From the NCBI GenBank assembly GCA_011634665.1, contig WAEK01000021.1, positions 174,501-238,500 of the forward strand: 64,000 nucleotides of DNA, read 5' to 3'. Source of the stretch: Mortierella sp. BCC40632. Its lineage: Eukaryota; Mortierellomycota; Mortierellomycetes; Mortierellales; Mortierellaceae. Below, piece by piece: positions 1 to 11,455 of this stretch (position 1 is the stretch's first letter; each line of letters begins with the position of its first letter). The notes beneath the pieces were generated by a model. It was given only the letters and a program-made list of their open reading frames with translations, was not told the origin of the DNA and did no database searches. A program made the translations under genes and the position numbers.

Positions 1-2954
1 CGATCTTGTACTCCTTGAGCTGCTGTTCTGTCAAACCAGAGGGACTTCCTACGACAAGGTCGCGACCCGACGCAGACTTGGGGAAAGCAATCACGTCTCG
101 GATCGATGGCGTTTCGCAGAGGATGGCCATCATCCGGTCAAACCCAAGCGCCAATCCTCCGTGAGGTGGACAACCAAAGGAGAGCGCATCCACCAAGTGT
201 GAGAAGCGTGAGCTCTCGATCGGAGTCATCTATAGAGTCAAAGAACGGATAACTTTTTTTTTAGTAACAGAGTCTGCAAGACGCGATCTATTCGAGCTTT
301 CCCACCCCACTCCCGCCCTCACCCCCTTTAGGGCAGCTGTCGCCACTCTTACCTTGAGAATGTTCTCAAAGACATAGGTCTGAAGCTTGGGAGAATGAAT
401 ACGGATCGAGCCTCCTCCAATCTCGACACCATTCAGGACAAGGTCATAGTGCTGTCCACGCACTCTCTCTGGGGAGTTGGCAAGGAGAGGCAGGTCATCA
501 GCAACAGGAGCTGTAAACGGGTGATGTGTTGCCGCAAGTCTGTCAACACCAGGGGCAGCATTCTCGTCGGGCGAGAACAAAGGAAAACCTTCGATCCAAA
601 GGAAGTTGTACTGCGATGAAGGCACCTTTAACGAGCCTAGGATAGGAGTAAGATCAATTCCGGTGGGTATGAGTGCTGGGTTAAACATCTAATAGGCAGT
701 AGCATAAGGAGTGCTACTGGTACTCTAACATCTGTTCTCACCTTTAGCCTGAAGAGCAGCAGCAAGCTCCAATCGCATCTTGCCCATGGAGGTTTGACCT
801 CCCTATATCACCAAATGAATTGGTAGTACCCCCAGGAACCGATGTTAGAGATCAAGAATACGCAGACAGTTCTTAAAGGAGACAAAGGGGGAAAACCTCT
901 GTCTTTGGATACGCAGACTTACAGAAAGGAATCGCGGTCGCGAGTCGAGCACAATCATATCACCGACGCGAATGTCGAGACGCTTGTTGACTTTGGCATT
1001 ATCCACATCTCCTGTCAATTGACTACTGAAGGGCAGTTTTTGCAACCAGTGGTCAATATTGTCTTCGGTGACTTTAACTATGGGGAAGGTCTGTTTGCAG
1101 ATAGAGCATTAGTCATTTCGGCTGACTTTCATTGAACCCCGCATATCACAGAGAAGTGAAAGAGAGAGAAAAGAGGCCCTGTTGAGCGACAGCTACCTTT
1201 GAGTTGGTCTTGGTTATCCGCTTCATTTCTGAACCAGACAGCTTCATGTCATCCCTAAGGATGATAGCCTCAAGGACATTGTCTCCTTGGATATCTGCAG
1301 CAATTTGAATCTATTCACAATACCAAGGTCCAGGGTTGTCTTTTTCAGATTAATCTCTCTTTTCTTTTCTTTTTTTTTTTTGGCACTCTTGTTCCTCATA
1401 GCGCCTTTTCTATTCCAAAGAAAAGAGAAAGAATTTAACCAACCTCCAGTCCAAATCTTGTATCTGGTTTGTCAGAGCCATACTATTCAAAGAAGAAGAA
1501 ATGCCCCAGAAAAGTCAGCCAAAACGACTTTTATCCTATAGTCGCAAAGTTTTGTCATGAAGAAAGAAAAATGGTGAGGTATCGTCACGAAGATACAAAA
1601 TACCTTTGCCATGGCTGTCTGATAGTTCATTCTAGGGAAGGGTTGTCCATCAAAAACACCCACATCCTTGACCTTTTTCCATACTGCCTTGACAAGACCC
1701 TCGACCAGGGTTTGGATATCCTTGGCTGATCCAAAAGAGACTTCGAGATCAATCTAAAGGCAAAAGAACAAACAAACAAATGAACGAAAGTAGAGATGGA
1801 TCGATCGACGTGAATAAAATGAGTGTTGGCATGAGATTGTCAACAGACCACTACCTTTTACTTCCGCATGTCACAAAAAAAATGAAAGACAAGCCAAAGG
1901 AGGAGGAGCAAACATCTTACCTGAGTAAACTCTGGTTGCCGATCCGCACGCAAGTCCTCATCACGGAAACACTTGGCAATTTGAAAGTACCGATCCACAC
2001 CACTCGCCATCAGCAATTGTTTGTACTATTTCTCCCAAGGAAGATAGGATATCCAGTTAGACGAGAGTTTTTTTTTTTTTTAAAAAAAAATGTGTGTATT
2101 CAATCCTAGTCCTGATGCTGTCGCCCCCATACCCCTCATGAGACAATGTCGTTCTGCATGTACCTGTTGTGGACTCTGAGGGAGAGCGTAGAAAGCTCCA
2201 GCGTTGCGAGTTGGCACGACGAATTCTCTTGCTCCTTCAGGCGTAGACTTGAAAAGCAATGGCGTCTCTACCTCGACAAATCCTGTAAAGATTCACCAAA
2301 AAAAAAAAAAAAAAAAAAAGGGTTCAGCTCGTTGGATCCCTTGCTTTTCTGAGGTGACCTAGTCGCTCCTGTTAAAGAATTAAAAAGAGTCGCCCTACCA
2401 TTTTGCACAAGATAGTCCCGAATGGTCCAGGCGGCCAAAGATCGCTTTCTTAAATTGTTCTGCAGAGATTCTCTTCTCAGATCCACGCAACGATGCTTCA
2501 AGCGAATCTCTTCATTGACCTATTTGCCCCCGGGAAGAGATAATGATAACAGAATACACCGTCTCTCCAACGTTAGAGGCTTGCAACACTAAAAGAGAAA
2601 AAGGAAAAAAAAAAAAAAAAAAAAGGCGGTAATCTTTTTTTTTTTTTTTTTTTACCTGTGCTTGGTTAGTAGGCAGGAATGGGAGAGGCTTGTGGACCTT
2701 GTTCAGGATTGAGACCGAGGAAAGTTCGACTTCGATTTCACCCGTGGCCATCCGAGGATTCACTGTGCCCTCACTTCTGGCCACGACGCGTCCTCGAACA
2801 CAGACAACACTCTCGGGAGTCAATCCCAACAATGTTTCCCGAGTCGACTTTTGGTCATCGTTGCCCTGGGTCTGTTTGAATACAAGTTGAATGGTTCCTG
2901 TGGAATCTCTAAGGGGCATAAAGATAAGATCATCCGAAAATTTTTTTGAAGTAG

Positions 2955-3002
<48 letters not shown>

Positions 3003-3580
3003 GCCCCCAGGGGAGGCGGTTAGACAAGATGGAGTTGCGGCAATAAAAAAAAAAAAAAGACTCGCTATCCTTTTTTCTTCTTGGCAATGCCATGCAGGAC
3101 GCCATGGAAAAACTCCTGGGTACCTTAGGCCTTGTGCCCAACCCATCAAAACAACCTCGTCACCGACGTTAGACCTTTCTAGGTCACCACAACGGTGTGT
3201 CCTTGTTGGATAATCACCTAAAAAAGAAAAGAGCGTTCGAGGAAAGGGGAGGGGCTAAGTTAGAATTCCATAATTTTTTTTTCTCTGGAAGAACCTCTCC
3301 CCCCCCCCTCCCCCGACAGCTTCACTCTGCTTTTCATTATCGGCTGCTTCCTCGGAATCTTTAGCTCGGACATACCAAAGACAACACCTTCGAGAAGGTC
3401 AGGCGGCAGAAGGCTTGCTGAGGCTAAAGTGTTGTCGGGAGTAGTGGAATGACTTCGCCATGACAGGACAGGGCTGATGACGGATGACGGTCGAAGGATT
3501 CGTTTGGACGAGACGGGTGACAAGGAAGATGTGATCCGGCGAGAGGCGCGCAGGAGGGGTATGGATCGGATGGCATGCAT
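1..3580 (-). CDS. DARS2: Aspartyl-tRNA synthetase, bacterial/mitochondrial type (3' end outside window)
   Basis: Class II aminoacyl-tRNA synthetase that charges tRNA-Asp, expected in mitochondria. Thirteen exons join in phase: 3376-3580, 3124-3217, 2656-2908, 2399-2519, 2164-2282, 1921-2025, 1604-1753, 1444-1482, 1197-1310, 923-1090, 742-802, 353-675 and 1-229. The start [15 protein letters not shown] is basic, Ser-rich and poor in acids, as in a mitochondrial presequence. The OB-fold anticodon domain follows ([13 protein letters not shown]). The catalytic domain shows [16 protein letters not shown], motif 2 ([17 protein letters not shown]), the block IGGGSIRIH and motif 3 ([12 protein letters not shown]). 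The bacterial-type insertion domain lies between motifs 2 and 3. The eukaryotic cytosolic AspRS lacks that insertion, so the organellar assignment is firm. About 660 residues are visible and the stop lies beyond position 1. The 39-nt exon 8 and the homopolymer-rich introns are unusual. Confidence 0.95.
2955..2999. repeat. 45-bp poly(A) run inside an intron of the AspRS gene
   Basis: An uninterrupted run of 45 A on the + strand reads as poly(U) in the pre-mRNA of the minus-strand gene. It sits about 47 nt upstream of the acceptor of exon 3, where a polypyrimidine tract belongs. It is the longest pure homopolymer I noticed in the window. Its exact length could be a sequencing artefact. Confidence 0.9.
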
Positions 3581-4197
3581 CGTGTCTTGGTTCTGGCGGG
3601 TTTGAATGGAAAGATCAGGGTTTGGGCGGAACGGCCTGCTTTTGTTCCAAGAGAGGTACTCTGCTGTCCTCTGTCTTCTCTGTCCTCTCGTCTTTCTACT
3701 CTCTCTCGTCTCTCTCTCTGTCTATCCCTCTCTCTCTCTCTTCTCTTTCCTTCTCCGGGGGAAAAGTGACTGTTCCTAATTGAGGTAGGACAAAAAATTT
3801 CCCTCTCTTTTTTTTTTTCCTTGTCCTCGATCCTAGTCTCAAGTCCCATTCCTCGAATCCATCCATACCCATTGTGTTCAACTATCTCTCCTCTCTTGCC
3901 ACCTTTTTTTTTTTTTTTTTTTACCAAATCACCGATTTTGTCATTTTGCAAGATAAACAAATGCTTTAATGTCGTTGAATTTTCTTTTTCTTTTTCTTTC
4001 TGTATATGTGAGTGCTGTGTGATTCTATAAACAGAGTCGAGAGTCGGGTGGTATAAACATATATGCAATCGACTTGGACGATGGAGAGGAGAGGCTGAGT
4101 CGAGGTGGTGCCATGCAAGGTTGTGCGTCACATAAAAAAGAAAAAAGAAAAAAGAAAAAAGGAAAAGGGAGAAAAGAAAAGAAAAAAAGAATACTAT
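3581..4197. other. Spacer: AspRS promoter side and 3' flank of the C2H2 gene
   Basis: No gene is visible. The stretch holds a CT-rich block (about 3670-3760), T runs and AG-rich sequence next to the C2H2 stop codon. The long open frames here are translations of low-complexity sequence. Confidence 0.7.
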
Positions 4198-5766
4198 CTA
4201 CAATTCTCCTGCATCAGGACCCTGTTCACCCGAGGAAGATGATCCATTGGGACCAAACTTCTTGAGATGTTCCGCAATGAGTGGGTTGATCTTCTTGGGT
4301 GGCAAATCAATAATGGGCATCGCCCCCGGCAAATTGTTCTGGATCATGTGCATATTGCAAAGGTTTCGGCCTCCATCCACCTTCAAATGTCGGTTGAGGG
4401 CATCCATTCTCGCAAACTTGTGGTGACACCGGACACAGGCATAAGGTCGAACACCACGATGAAGACGTTCATGTCGGTTCTTGTCGTGCAAGCGAGCAAA
4501 CTGTCGGTCGCAGTAGGTGCAGTTGAACGGCCGTTGGTTGGAATGTGTCCTCTGGTGAGAGTGAAGGTTGTAGGGTCGAGAAAAGGTCTTTGTGCATCCC
4601 TGGAAATCACACCGGAAAAGAGTGGGTGTTCCTGGCTTGGTAATTGTGTCATTCTCGGATCTGGAAGGGGAGGCTCCCATCAAGATGGGTACAGTGACAT
4701 TGTGTGAATGAGGACCAACAGTGTCGATAAAGGAGACTGACTCTTCTGAAGGTGAGCTGGCAGTCGAAGGATGAGCCGAGTGACTAAAGAATGCGGAGGA
4801 TCCAAAAGCCGTCGTCATGCCCGAGATCTCGTTTTCGTCCGCAGACTCTTCCAAGAATCCTTGTCGTCCACAGTCGAGAAGAGAGAAATCCACGCTCACA
4901 GTGCGTCGGTGGTGTGGAATATGACCATTCTCAGGTGAACCAACTGCTGCTGAAAAGGTTGCTGTCAAGAGAGGAGAGGATGGAGCCGACAACTGTTGAG
5001 TGTTCCATGCTAGAGGTGGTGAAAGGCATTGCGAAGCTGTGTAGGCCTCGTTGCGAAGTTCCCATTGAGAGTACGAGCCCTGCTGAGCATGTTGCTGTGG
5101 ATAACCTGCATGAGGGTAGGGCGAAGACTGAATATGCGCATTCTGCGAGAAATGGAGCTGAGGATGAGAAGGCTGCAGCAATGCGCCCGTCCACTGACTC
5201 TCTGTTCCCAGGATGTATGCCAAGTCGGAGGCTGAGCATTGCCAAACGAGAAAGAAAGAGATAAGAGTCAGTGTCACATACTAAAAAGACTCCGAGGAAG
5301 CTGCCAAGGTGAAAAAGATCCTTGCAGTCAACGGAAAAAGAATCACCCCCCGGGTCTTACCTTGAAGTTGAGGAACGGCTTCCACGCCAAGAGGCTGATC
5401 GACAATTGGGCTACCAAGAGGGTACCGGCTGTCATCGCTATAGACCATACTGTCGCCTGAAAAGTGCTGTTCCATGAGTGGGTTTTGGTCGGGAGAGCTC
5501 AAGGTAAGAGAGGCAACACTGATTGGAGGCGAGGCAGTCGAAGCAATTGACGAATAGTTGATGGGGATCTTAAAGTGGTGTGGGCTTGTAGCTCCTGGGG
5601 TAGGTGGGGAGAGAGGATAGGGGGTCGGTGGGAGAGCGTGCGAAAGTGGGGCATATCTCTCATCACCAGGTGTAATCTGGAAGGATGGTAGAGCCGGGCT
5701 GTTCGAGGAGACTCCTGAAGTTACTGCCAACCATGCGGAGGCATCGGAAATAGGAAGGTGTGCCAT
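4198..5766 (-). CDS. C2H2 zinc-finger transcription factor, Crz1-like
   Basis: Predicted DNA-binding factor of 479 residues in two exons (5361-5766 and 4198-5231). The intron donor is GTAAGA and the acceptor TGCTCAG, and the phase closes. The first two thirds are Ser/Pro/Gln-rich and disordered. Three fingers lie at about residues 343-427. Finger 1 contains SRPYNLHSHQRTH, finger 2 FARLHDKNRHERLH, and finger 3 FARMDALNRHLKVDGGRNLC, a C2HC variant ending in Cys. The order RPYNL..., HD.NRHE..., DALNRH...C is that of Crz1/CrzA, the calcineurin-responsive factors of fungi. PPISVA at residues 80-85 fits the loose PxIxIT calcineurin-docking pattern. Crz1-like is inferred from the fingers. The N-terminal region does not let me separate orthologue from paralogue. 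Confidence 0.85.
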
Positions 5767-5936
5767 TGTAGATTTGTGCGGTTGAGCAAAGACTATGGGT
5801 TTATAAGACGAAATGGTGAGGGGGTGAAGGGGTGAGGGATGTGGGTGAAGAGTGTAGTAATGGATGTAGATGTGAATGTAGAGACAGGGTGTGGATGCGA
5901 GCAAGTGTATTTATGGCGAAGAACCACGTTGTAGAT

Positions 5937-5968
<32 letters not shown>

Positions 5969-6699
5969 AGAGAGAGAAGAGAAAGAGAGCGAGAAAGAGA
6001 GCGAGAAAGAGAGAAAGAGAAAGCGAGAGAGGGATGTTAAGGATGCAACAGTAGATTGAGTGAATGCACCGATTTGTAGAAAGAGTTGTTGTATTGTGCT
6101 GAAGTGAGGGACGCGTCTTGGACTTTTTATATCTGTCCGACCATGCACTGCCACATTGGACTCTTACTCTTTTTTAGGACATAGGCATTCGCCCAGAGCG
6201 TGGCATATCCCATACTGCCCAGAAGCTCGGTCTCCATTCTCTGGTGAACAGTCAGGCTTGCACCGAGCTTGAAGTGGATTCAGCCACCTCTGTTCAAAAC
6301 TTAAAGGCCAGGTTAAAAGAAGCATCAACATCACCAGTCAACACGACCGGGCTGTAGAAGCTGTGCTCGGAGGCCCATTCAACAAAAGACAGAATCTTCG
6401 CTCATCTATCCATTCGGCGGTGACTTTGAGCTCGGAAGTATGATCCGTTAATCGTCATCTTTAAACCAATTGACTGCAACAACCTGCCCGATTCGGTGGC
6501 CGTCTTTACGCCACCTGAGATGCCACGGTCCAACCTTCCTCCTCTGCACATTGTACATCCTCCACTTCTCCTTTTGACTTTTTTTGCCCTTCTGCCAATT
6601 GGGTAAGACTGCTCTACCGCGTTTCGGCCAGTGGTAGATCATTATTATTCAAAGGTGGTTGGGAGAAGGGAGGGGAGCCTAGCTATCCACAGAGGATCA

Positions 6700-6737
<38 letters not shown>

Positions 6738-9219
6738 GTCGTTCAAGATTCAACCGTCCGTGACAAGTGTGCATTCTTGAAGGTCAGGATGCATTCACCT
6801 TTATTTCTTACTCCAGCCCACTTGAGGGTGTAACAGCAGACAAGAAAGCAAAAAAAAAAAAAAAAAAAAAAAAAAAGGACAGCTCACTGCAGGGTGTCGA
6901 TAAAAATATCTCTTCTCGTCGTACGAAGTAAACGCTAAATCGCCAGCCCAGAGGGAGGGTTACATGCAAGAAAGCAAGCGGGACAGGAACACTAATTCAA
7001 ACATGGCAACATCCTAAGAGACATCTCCTTCGACAAACACACACACACATACACACACAGACTGGATTACAAAAAAAAAATCTATTATTTCCTGGGAGAA
7101 TCTTCATTTGGCCGTATGAACGCAGTGCGCGGTGCACCCCCAGGCTGAAGTCTCTCTCTATCAACGTCCGCGCTGCCTTTTCACCCCTTCCACTCACCAA
7201 GAAGAAGAGAAAAAGGGGGGAAAAGTTGACTTGAGGGAATTGTTACACGTCGTCCTTCCTTCTTTCAAGGGCAATCTATTTCCGCCATGGGGGAGGGTGC
7301 TTCGCCTCACATCCTTTCCCCTTTCTGGGACATGGGGACTCCGGTTTTCTTCCGCCACAGTGTTTAGGCAGTAGAGCGCAATGAGTGTAGAAGAGCTAGA
7401 AGGGCTGATCTTCTTCCATCGTGGTGTAATGACTTTATGCATTACCAGCTGAGCGCAGTAGCCTGCTTGACTTGACAATAGCCCTGGAAGCATTCTCTTT
7501 TTTCAGGCCGCCCTAATTCTTCTGTACCTTCTCTCTTTCTCTCTCTCTTAGGTTGTGCTCGGGCTACCCCAGAGGGAAAGAGAGAGTGTATGAGAGTGAG
7601 AGAAATAGAGTGCGGAGCGAGACGAACTGAATTAAAAAAGTCTTGCTATTCAAGACCAAAGGAATTGACTCTGATTGCTAGATGAAAGGGAGAAGGCTGA
7701 GATGTGTGCCTAGAGCCTTTTAATCGGTTGGTGTCTGGTCGAATACACTCTTCTCTTGATGAATATTCATGGGGTGTCTGGAGACGAGACAGCCTGCTGC
7801 TATGCCTTCCATGGGTTCAGTATGTGTGGCAGTGTGTACTCCTTCATTTTCATTTTTTTTTTCAAAAGACAGTCAAGCAAGCTTAAGTAGGCAATAGGCG
7901 GACAGGCTGACAGCAACAACAGGCAGACAGGCGGAGAGGCGAGAGAGGGGTGGAGGATGGAGGGATTGGAGGGGGGGGGGGGAGGGAGGGAGAGGGAATG
8001 AGGGGGGGGAGGAGGAGGAAGGGAGGCGCAAAAAATAGAACGGGCTGCCTCCAGGCCGTACAACCAACTGAACTCTATGGGCGAGGCCCTGTGAATTGCC
8101 CGGAGATGCAAACAACTCGTAGGATCATCGCCCACAGACCTGAACGATGCGGGCGCGTATTCCGGGACACCGGGCGACGCTCTTCTAAGCCGAAAACCAG
8201 GGTAGCGGAAGCACAGCGAGTCAAGGGCAAAGAAGAGTCTACTAGAGGGTCTTTTCGACTAGGTCTCGCATCGTTTCTCACACATACACACTCACACGCA
8301 CGCGCGCACAATCAAATTCAGACCCCAACCATATCTGTGATTGATCTGGACCGGTGCATCCGAGAGGAGGCAGTCTGATGGCACCATACAAGCCGTTGTC
8401 ACTACTTCGCCCAGAGACTGGAGAAGTAGAGAGAGAGAGAGAGAGATAGAAGGAAAGGAGAGATAGATTGAGAGAGAAATAACCCTTTGGCCCATTAGTG
8501 GCCCCCGCAGCAACGTCCATCACTGACACCGCAGCAGTCTATCGCAGCATCGGGGCCACTGCTGACGAGCCTATGTCTCCTGATGAATTAGATGAGACGC
8601 CCACGGACTATGATAGCTACGACGACATGGGTAGAGAGAGCTAGTGAAGAGAGATGAGAGAGGCAGAGGGAAGGGAGAAGAACAGGGAGAGAGAGAGAAG
8701 AGCAGGGAGAGAGAAGAGCAGAGCAGAGCAGATAGAGAGAGAGAGAGAGAGAGAATGCCTGTGCAACCCACGCACGACGAACGTGACTCTCGGGTGTTTC
8801 TCTCGCTCTCTCACACACTCACCCTCTCACACGCACGCACTCATTTCATTCACACACTCGCCTGTCCATCCCCCTATTTGGAGCCGCAGGACTCTTGCTC
8901 GCTACAGACCAGACGACGTTTTGTCATCAAGCCATCTCTCATTCCCCCTTGCGCCTGCTCTACTTCTGCTCTGCTCCTACTCTGCTCCTCGCTCTGTCCA
9001 CGCCCCCACGTCTCCGCCCACTCTTGCATCGCCTATAGTCATCTCGCCACCAACCTCAGCCAACAACAACGCATCTCTGTTTCTCATATACTCTTTCTAG
9101 ACCTAGGCAAAGAAAGGAGGTCATTCTGTCCTAGAAAAAAAAAAGAGAGAGAGACTGTCCCAGACTTTTCACTTTCTCGTTTACCCATTCTCTCTCGCTT
9201 TCTTTCTCCTGTTTGAGCA
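5767..9219. other. 3.4-kb spacer, no gene recognised
   Basis: This lies between the divergent starts of the C2H2 gene and MOB4. It carries GA microsatellites (5936-6029 and 6702-6731), an A run near 6850-6877, a short CA stretch near 7037-7060, a G-rich block (7970-8010) and CT/GA-rich DNA up to MOB4. The open frames are mostly repeats of Ser-Leu or Arg-Glu type and I see no family signature. Much of it is probably the 5' leader and promoter of both neighbours. Confidence 0.7.
5936..6029. repeat. Imperfect GA microsatellite in the leader of the C2H2 gene
   Basis: About 90 bp of GA repeats broken by AAAG and GCGAG steps, some 170 bp upstream of the C2H2 start codon. On the gene's sense strand it is a CT tract, a common element of fungal promoters and leaders. 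Confidence 0.9.
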
Positions 9220-9909
9220 ATGTTGATGGAAGCACAAGAACAGGATTTGTCCAAGAACATCATTCAGAGTCATCCCATGGCCCAAACCGAAGAAAAGTCT
9301 ATTCAACCATCGTCATCAACGACGACAACGACGACACAGGACGGAGTCACCTCGATAGACCACCAGGACTTGACTTCTTCCAACAAGTCAACTACTTCTT
9401 CAGAGACTTCTTCTATCTCTCCTGGTAACAATGCTACATCCACTACTCGACCACAGAGGAATCTACCTGGGACCAAGGATGAAGTAATTCCCAGAAAAAA
9501 AAAAAAAAGACTATCCAGTTGAATACCGCATGCATGAGATCGAGGCTCCCATGAGAGACATTTCATTGACATTCAACGCGTGCCCTGGCCCCCCTTTTTT
9601 TTCTTTCTTTTGTTCTATGACCTGGTCTTTTTGCAACCACCCCCTCTCTCCTATAGAAGCTTTATCAATGGCCTCAACGACCACTCGAGTCTATCGAATC
9701 AGCATTTGCACTTCGCGAGTATCTCCAGGCGATTATCCGACACGATCCACATAATATCGACCTGCTGATCTCCTTGCCTGCAGGACAGGACGAGAACTCG
9801 TGGCTCTATGAACACCTATGGTAAAATCATCATGGACCCAAGAAAAAAAAATTACATTGATAACCGGCACCAACCACAAAAAGGAGAAATCTACCCAGCT
9901 CTCTATATA

Positions 9910-9949
<40 letters not shown>

Positions 9950-10891
9950 TATGGCTATACTCTTCCTGGGTGAGTGTTAGTCTTGGCAGTCGTATTGTAA
10001 CTGACATCTAGTATTTTCTATACATATATTTTTTCTAGCCAGATTTGTCTCGAGCTCAACTATCTGATTGTTCATCTGGAGCCAGAGTGTACACCAGAAG
10101 TCTGCCCAGAAATGCGAGCCGAGGAATGGATGTACTATTGCGCAACCCATCCAACGCCTAGGGAGGTAACGTTTTTTTTTTTTTTTTTTCTCTGTGACTA
10201 GAAAAGAGAGGTGAAAGGAAAACATATCTTTGCGAGAAAGTGGCTTTATTGACATGGTGTATGTCTCTCTGCATCATTTATAGTGTTGTGCTATCGACTA
10301 TCTCACGCATACCCTCGACGGAGCATCCGCCTTGTTAAACAATGTCAAGTTCTTTCCTAGTCGGTAAGTCTGTCATTTCCTTTTTTTTTTTTTTCTCCAC
10401 TGTATTTTAGTGATGAATATGGTAAGAAAGGAAAAGAAAAGAAAAGAAAAGAAAAACTGAGAAAGTCTCTTTTATCTTTCTTTTAATTACGATAGAATCT
10501 CTGTTCCCGAGAACTCTGTCAAGAACTTTCAATCCCTTGCTCGACGACTGTATCGAATCTTTGCTCATGCCTACTTTCATCACCGGGACATTTTCGATGC
10601 ATTTGAGGTAACGAAAACAAAAAAAAAAAATCCCAGGGTTTCTCTACAAGGACTCGAGTAAAGCCTCTCTCTCTTGTTTTTTTTTTCCTTTTCTTTTTTT
10701 ATATCTGACGATTCCTCTTCTTTTAACAGGCAGAGACGTCACTCTACGCACGGTTCCTGAAGCTATCAAGAACAAGAAAGATGATCACGGAAAAACTTAT
10801 TATCATTCCAAGCCAGGACAGTAATAGCAACAACGAAGAGGAATCAACAGCCTATACCTCTCGTCAAGATCTTAATTTGGTCCGCTCCTAG
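9220..10891 (+). CDS. MOB4: MOB kinase activator 4 / phocein (STRIPAK component)
   Basis: Mob-family adaptor. MOB4/phocein belongs to the STRIPAK phosphatase-kinase complex. Six exons join in phase: 9220-9483, 9657-9820, 10039-10165, 10284-10363, 10496-10607 and 10730-10891, giving 302 residues. Family hallmarks are RNLPGTKDE followed by KLYQWPQRP across intron 1, then [43 protein letters not shown] and [18 protein letters not shown]. The Cys pair and downstream His residues match the Mob zinc site. The AIDY.THTLDGA and [11 protein letters not shown] blocks point to MOB4 rather than MOB1. Compared with the human protein (about 225 residues) there is a Ser/Thr-rich N-terminal extension of some 75 residues. 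ATG 9220 is followed by another in-frame ATG two codons later, so the exact start is open. Confidence 0.95.
9914..9948. repeat. CT microsatellite in MOB4 intron 2
   Basis: About 17 TC units in the sense strand, upstream of the acceptor at 10038. Confidence 0.9.
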
Positions 10892-11455
10892 ATCAGAAAT
10901 AGTTATGGAAGAAGAGGAGAAAGGAAGGGGAGAGGACATGATGAGTAGAGGAGAAGGGATACCCCAAGAATGTTCATTTTTTTTAGTTACTATCATCCGC
11001 CCAGTTCATCTAGCATTCTGTGGTGGCGCTGTTTTAAAAAAACAGTTTTTTTTCCTACTCAGCACTGCCGCTGTCTATTTTCGGATTTAGCTTGCTTGAA
11101 CAAGGATATAGTTCATGTGCCACCAGAAGGAGAAGGGGGGCAGAAAACCCTCCCCCCCATCAACAACAAACAAACAAAAAAAAAAGAAAAAAAAAGAAAG
11201 GAGAATGTATTCATTAATGGAATTTTTTTTTCTTTTTCTTTTTTTCTTTTTTGGATAATATGATTGCTGTGCTGTGTAGTAGAATTTTAAGTTGTGACCT
11301 AAACTTGCTTAGTAGCGGACACCCTAATGATTTCCATAGTATCCCAAAAAAATACAACAAACAAACAAAAAATAAACACCATGGGTTAGTCTCATTCGCT
11401 GATATACATAGACCTCGCACAGCAATTCATGAAAGAAGGCCAAAAAAAAGTGTTT
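10892..11455. other. Spacer between convergent MOB4 and CTL genes
   Basis: 3' flanks of both genes. It is rich in A and T runs. I see no gene and no clear polyadenylation consensus. Confidence 0.7.

Noticed and set aside
3424..4131. 235-residue minus frame upstream of AspRS
   Set aside because: It is composed mainly of Arg/Glu repeat translation and overlaps the AspRS first exon in another frame.
9484..9550. MOB4 continuing in frame after the A run ([14 protein letters not shown])
   Set aside because: It needs an indel in the A run or a 26-nt intron. Splicing 9483 to 9657 gives [13 protein letters not shown], which fits MOB4 directly.
10411..10422. 11-nt mini-exon between TTTTAG and GTAAGA in MOB4 intron 4
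   Set aside because: Including it breaks the reading phase with exon 5. Skipping it restores [13 protein letters not shown], the conserved family sequence.
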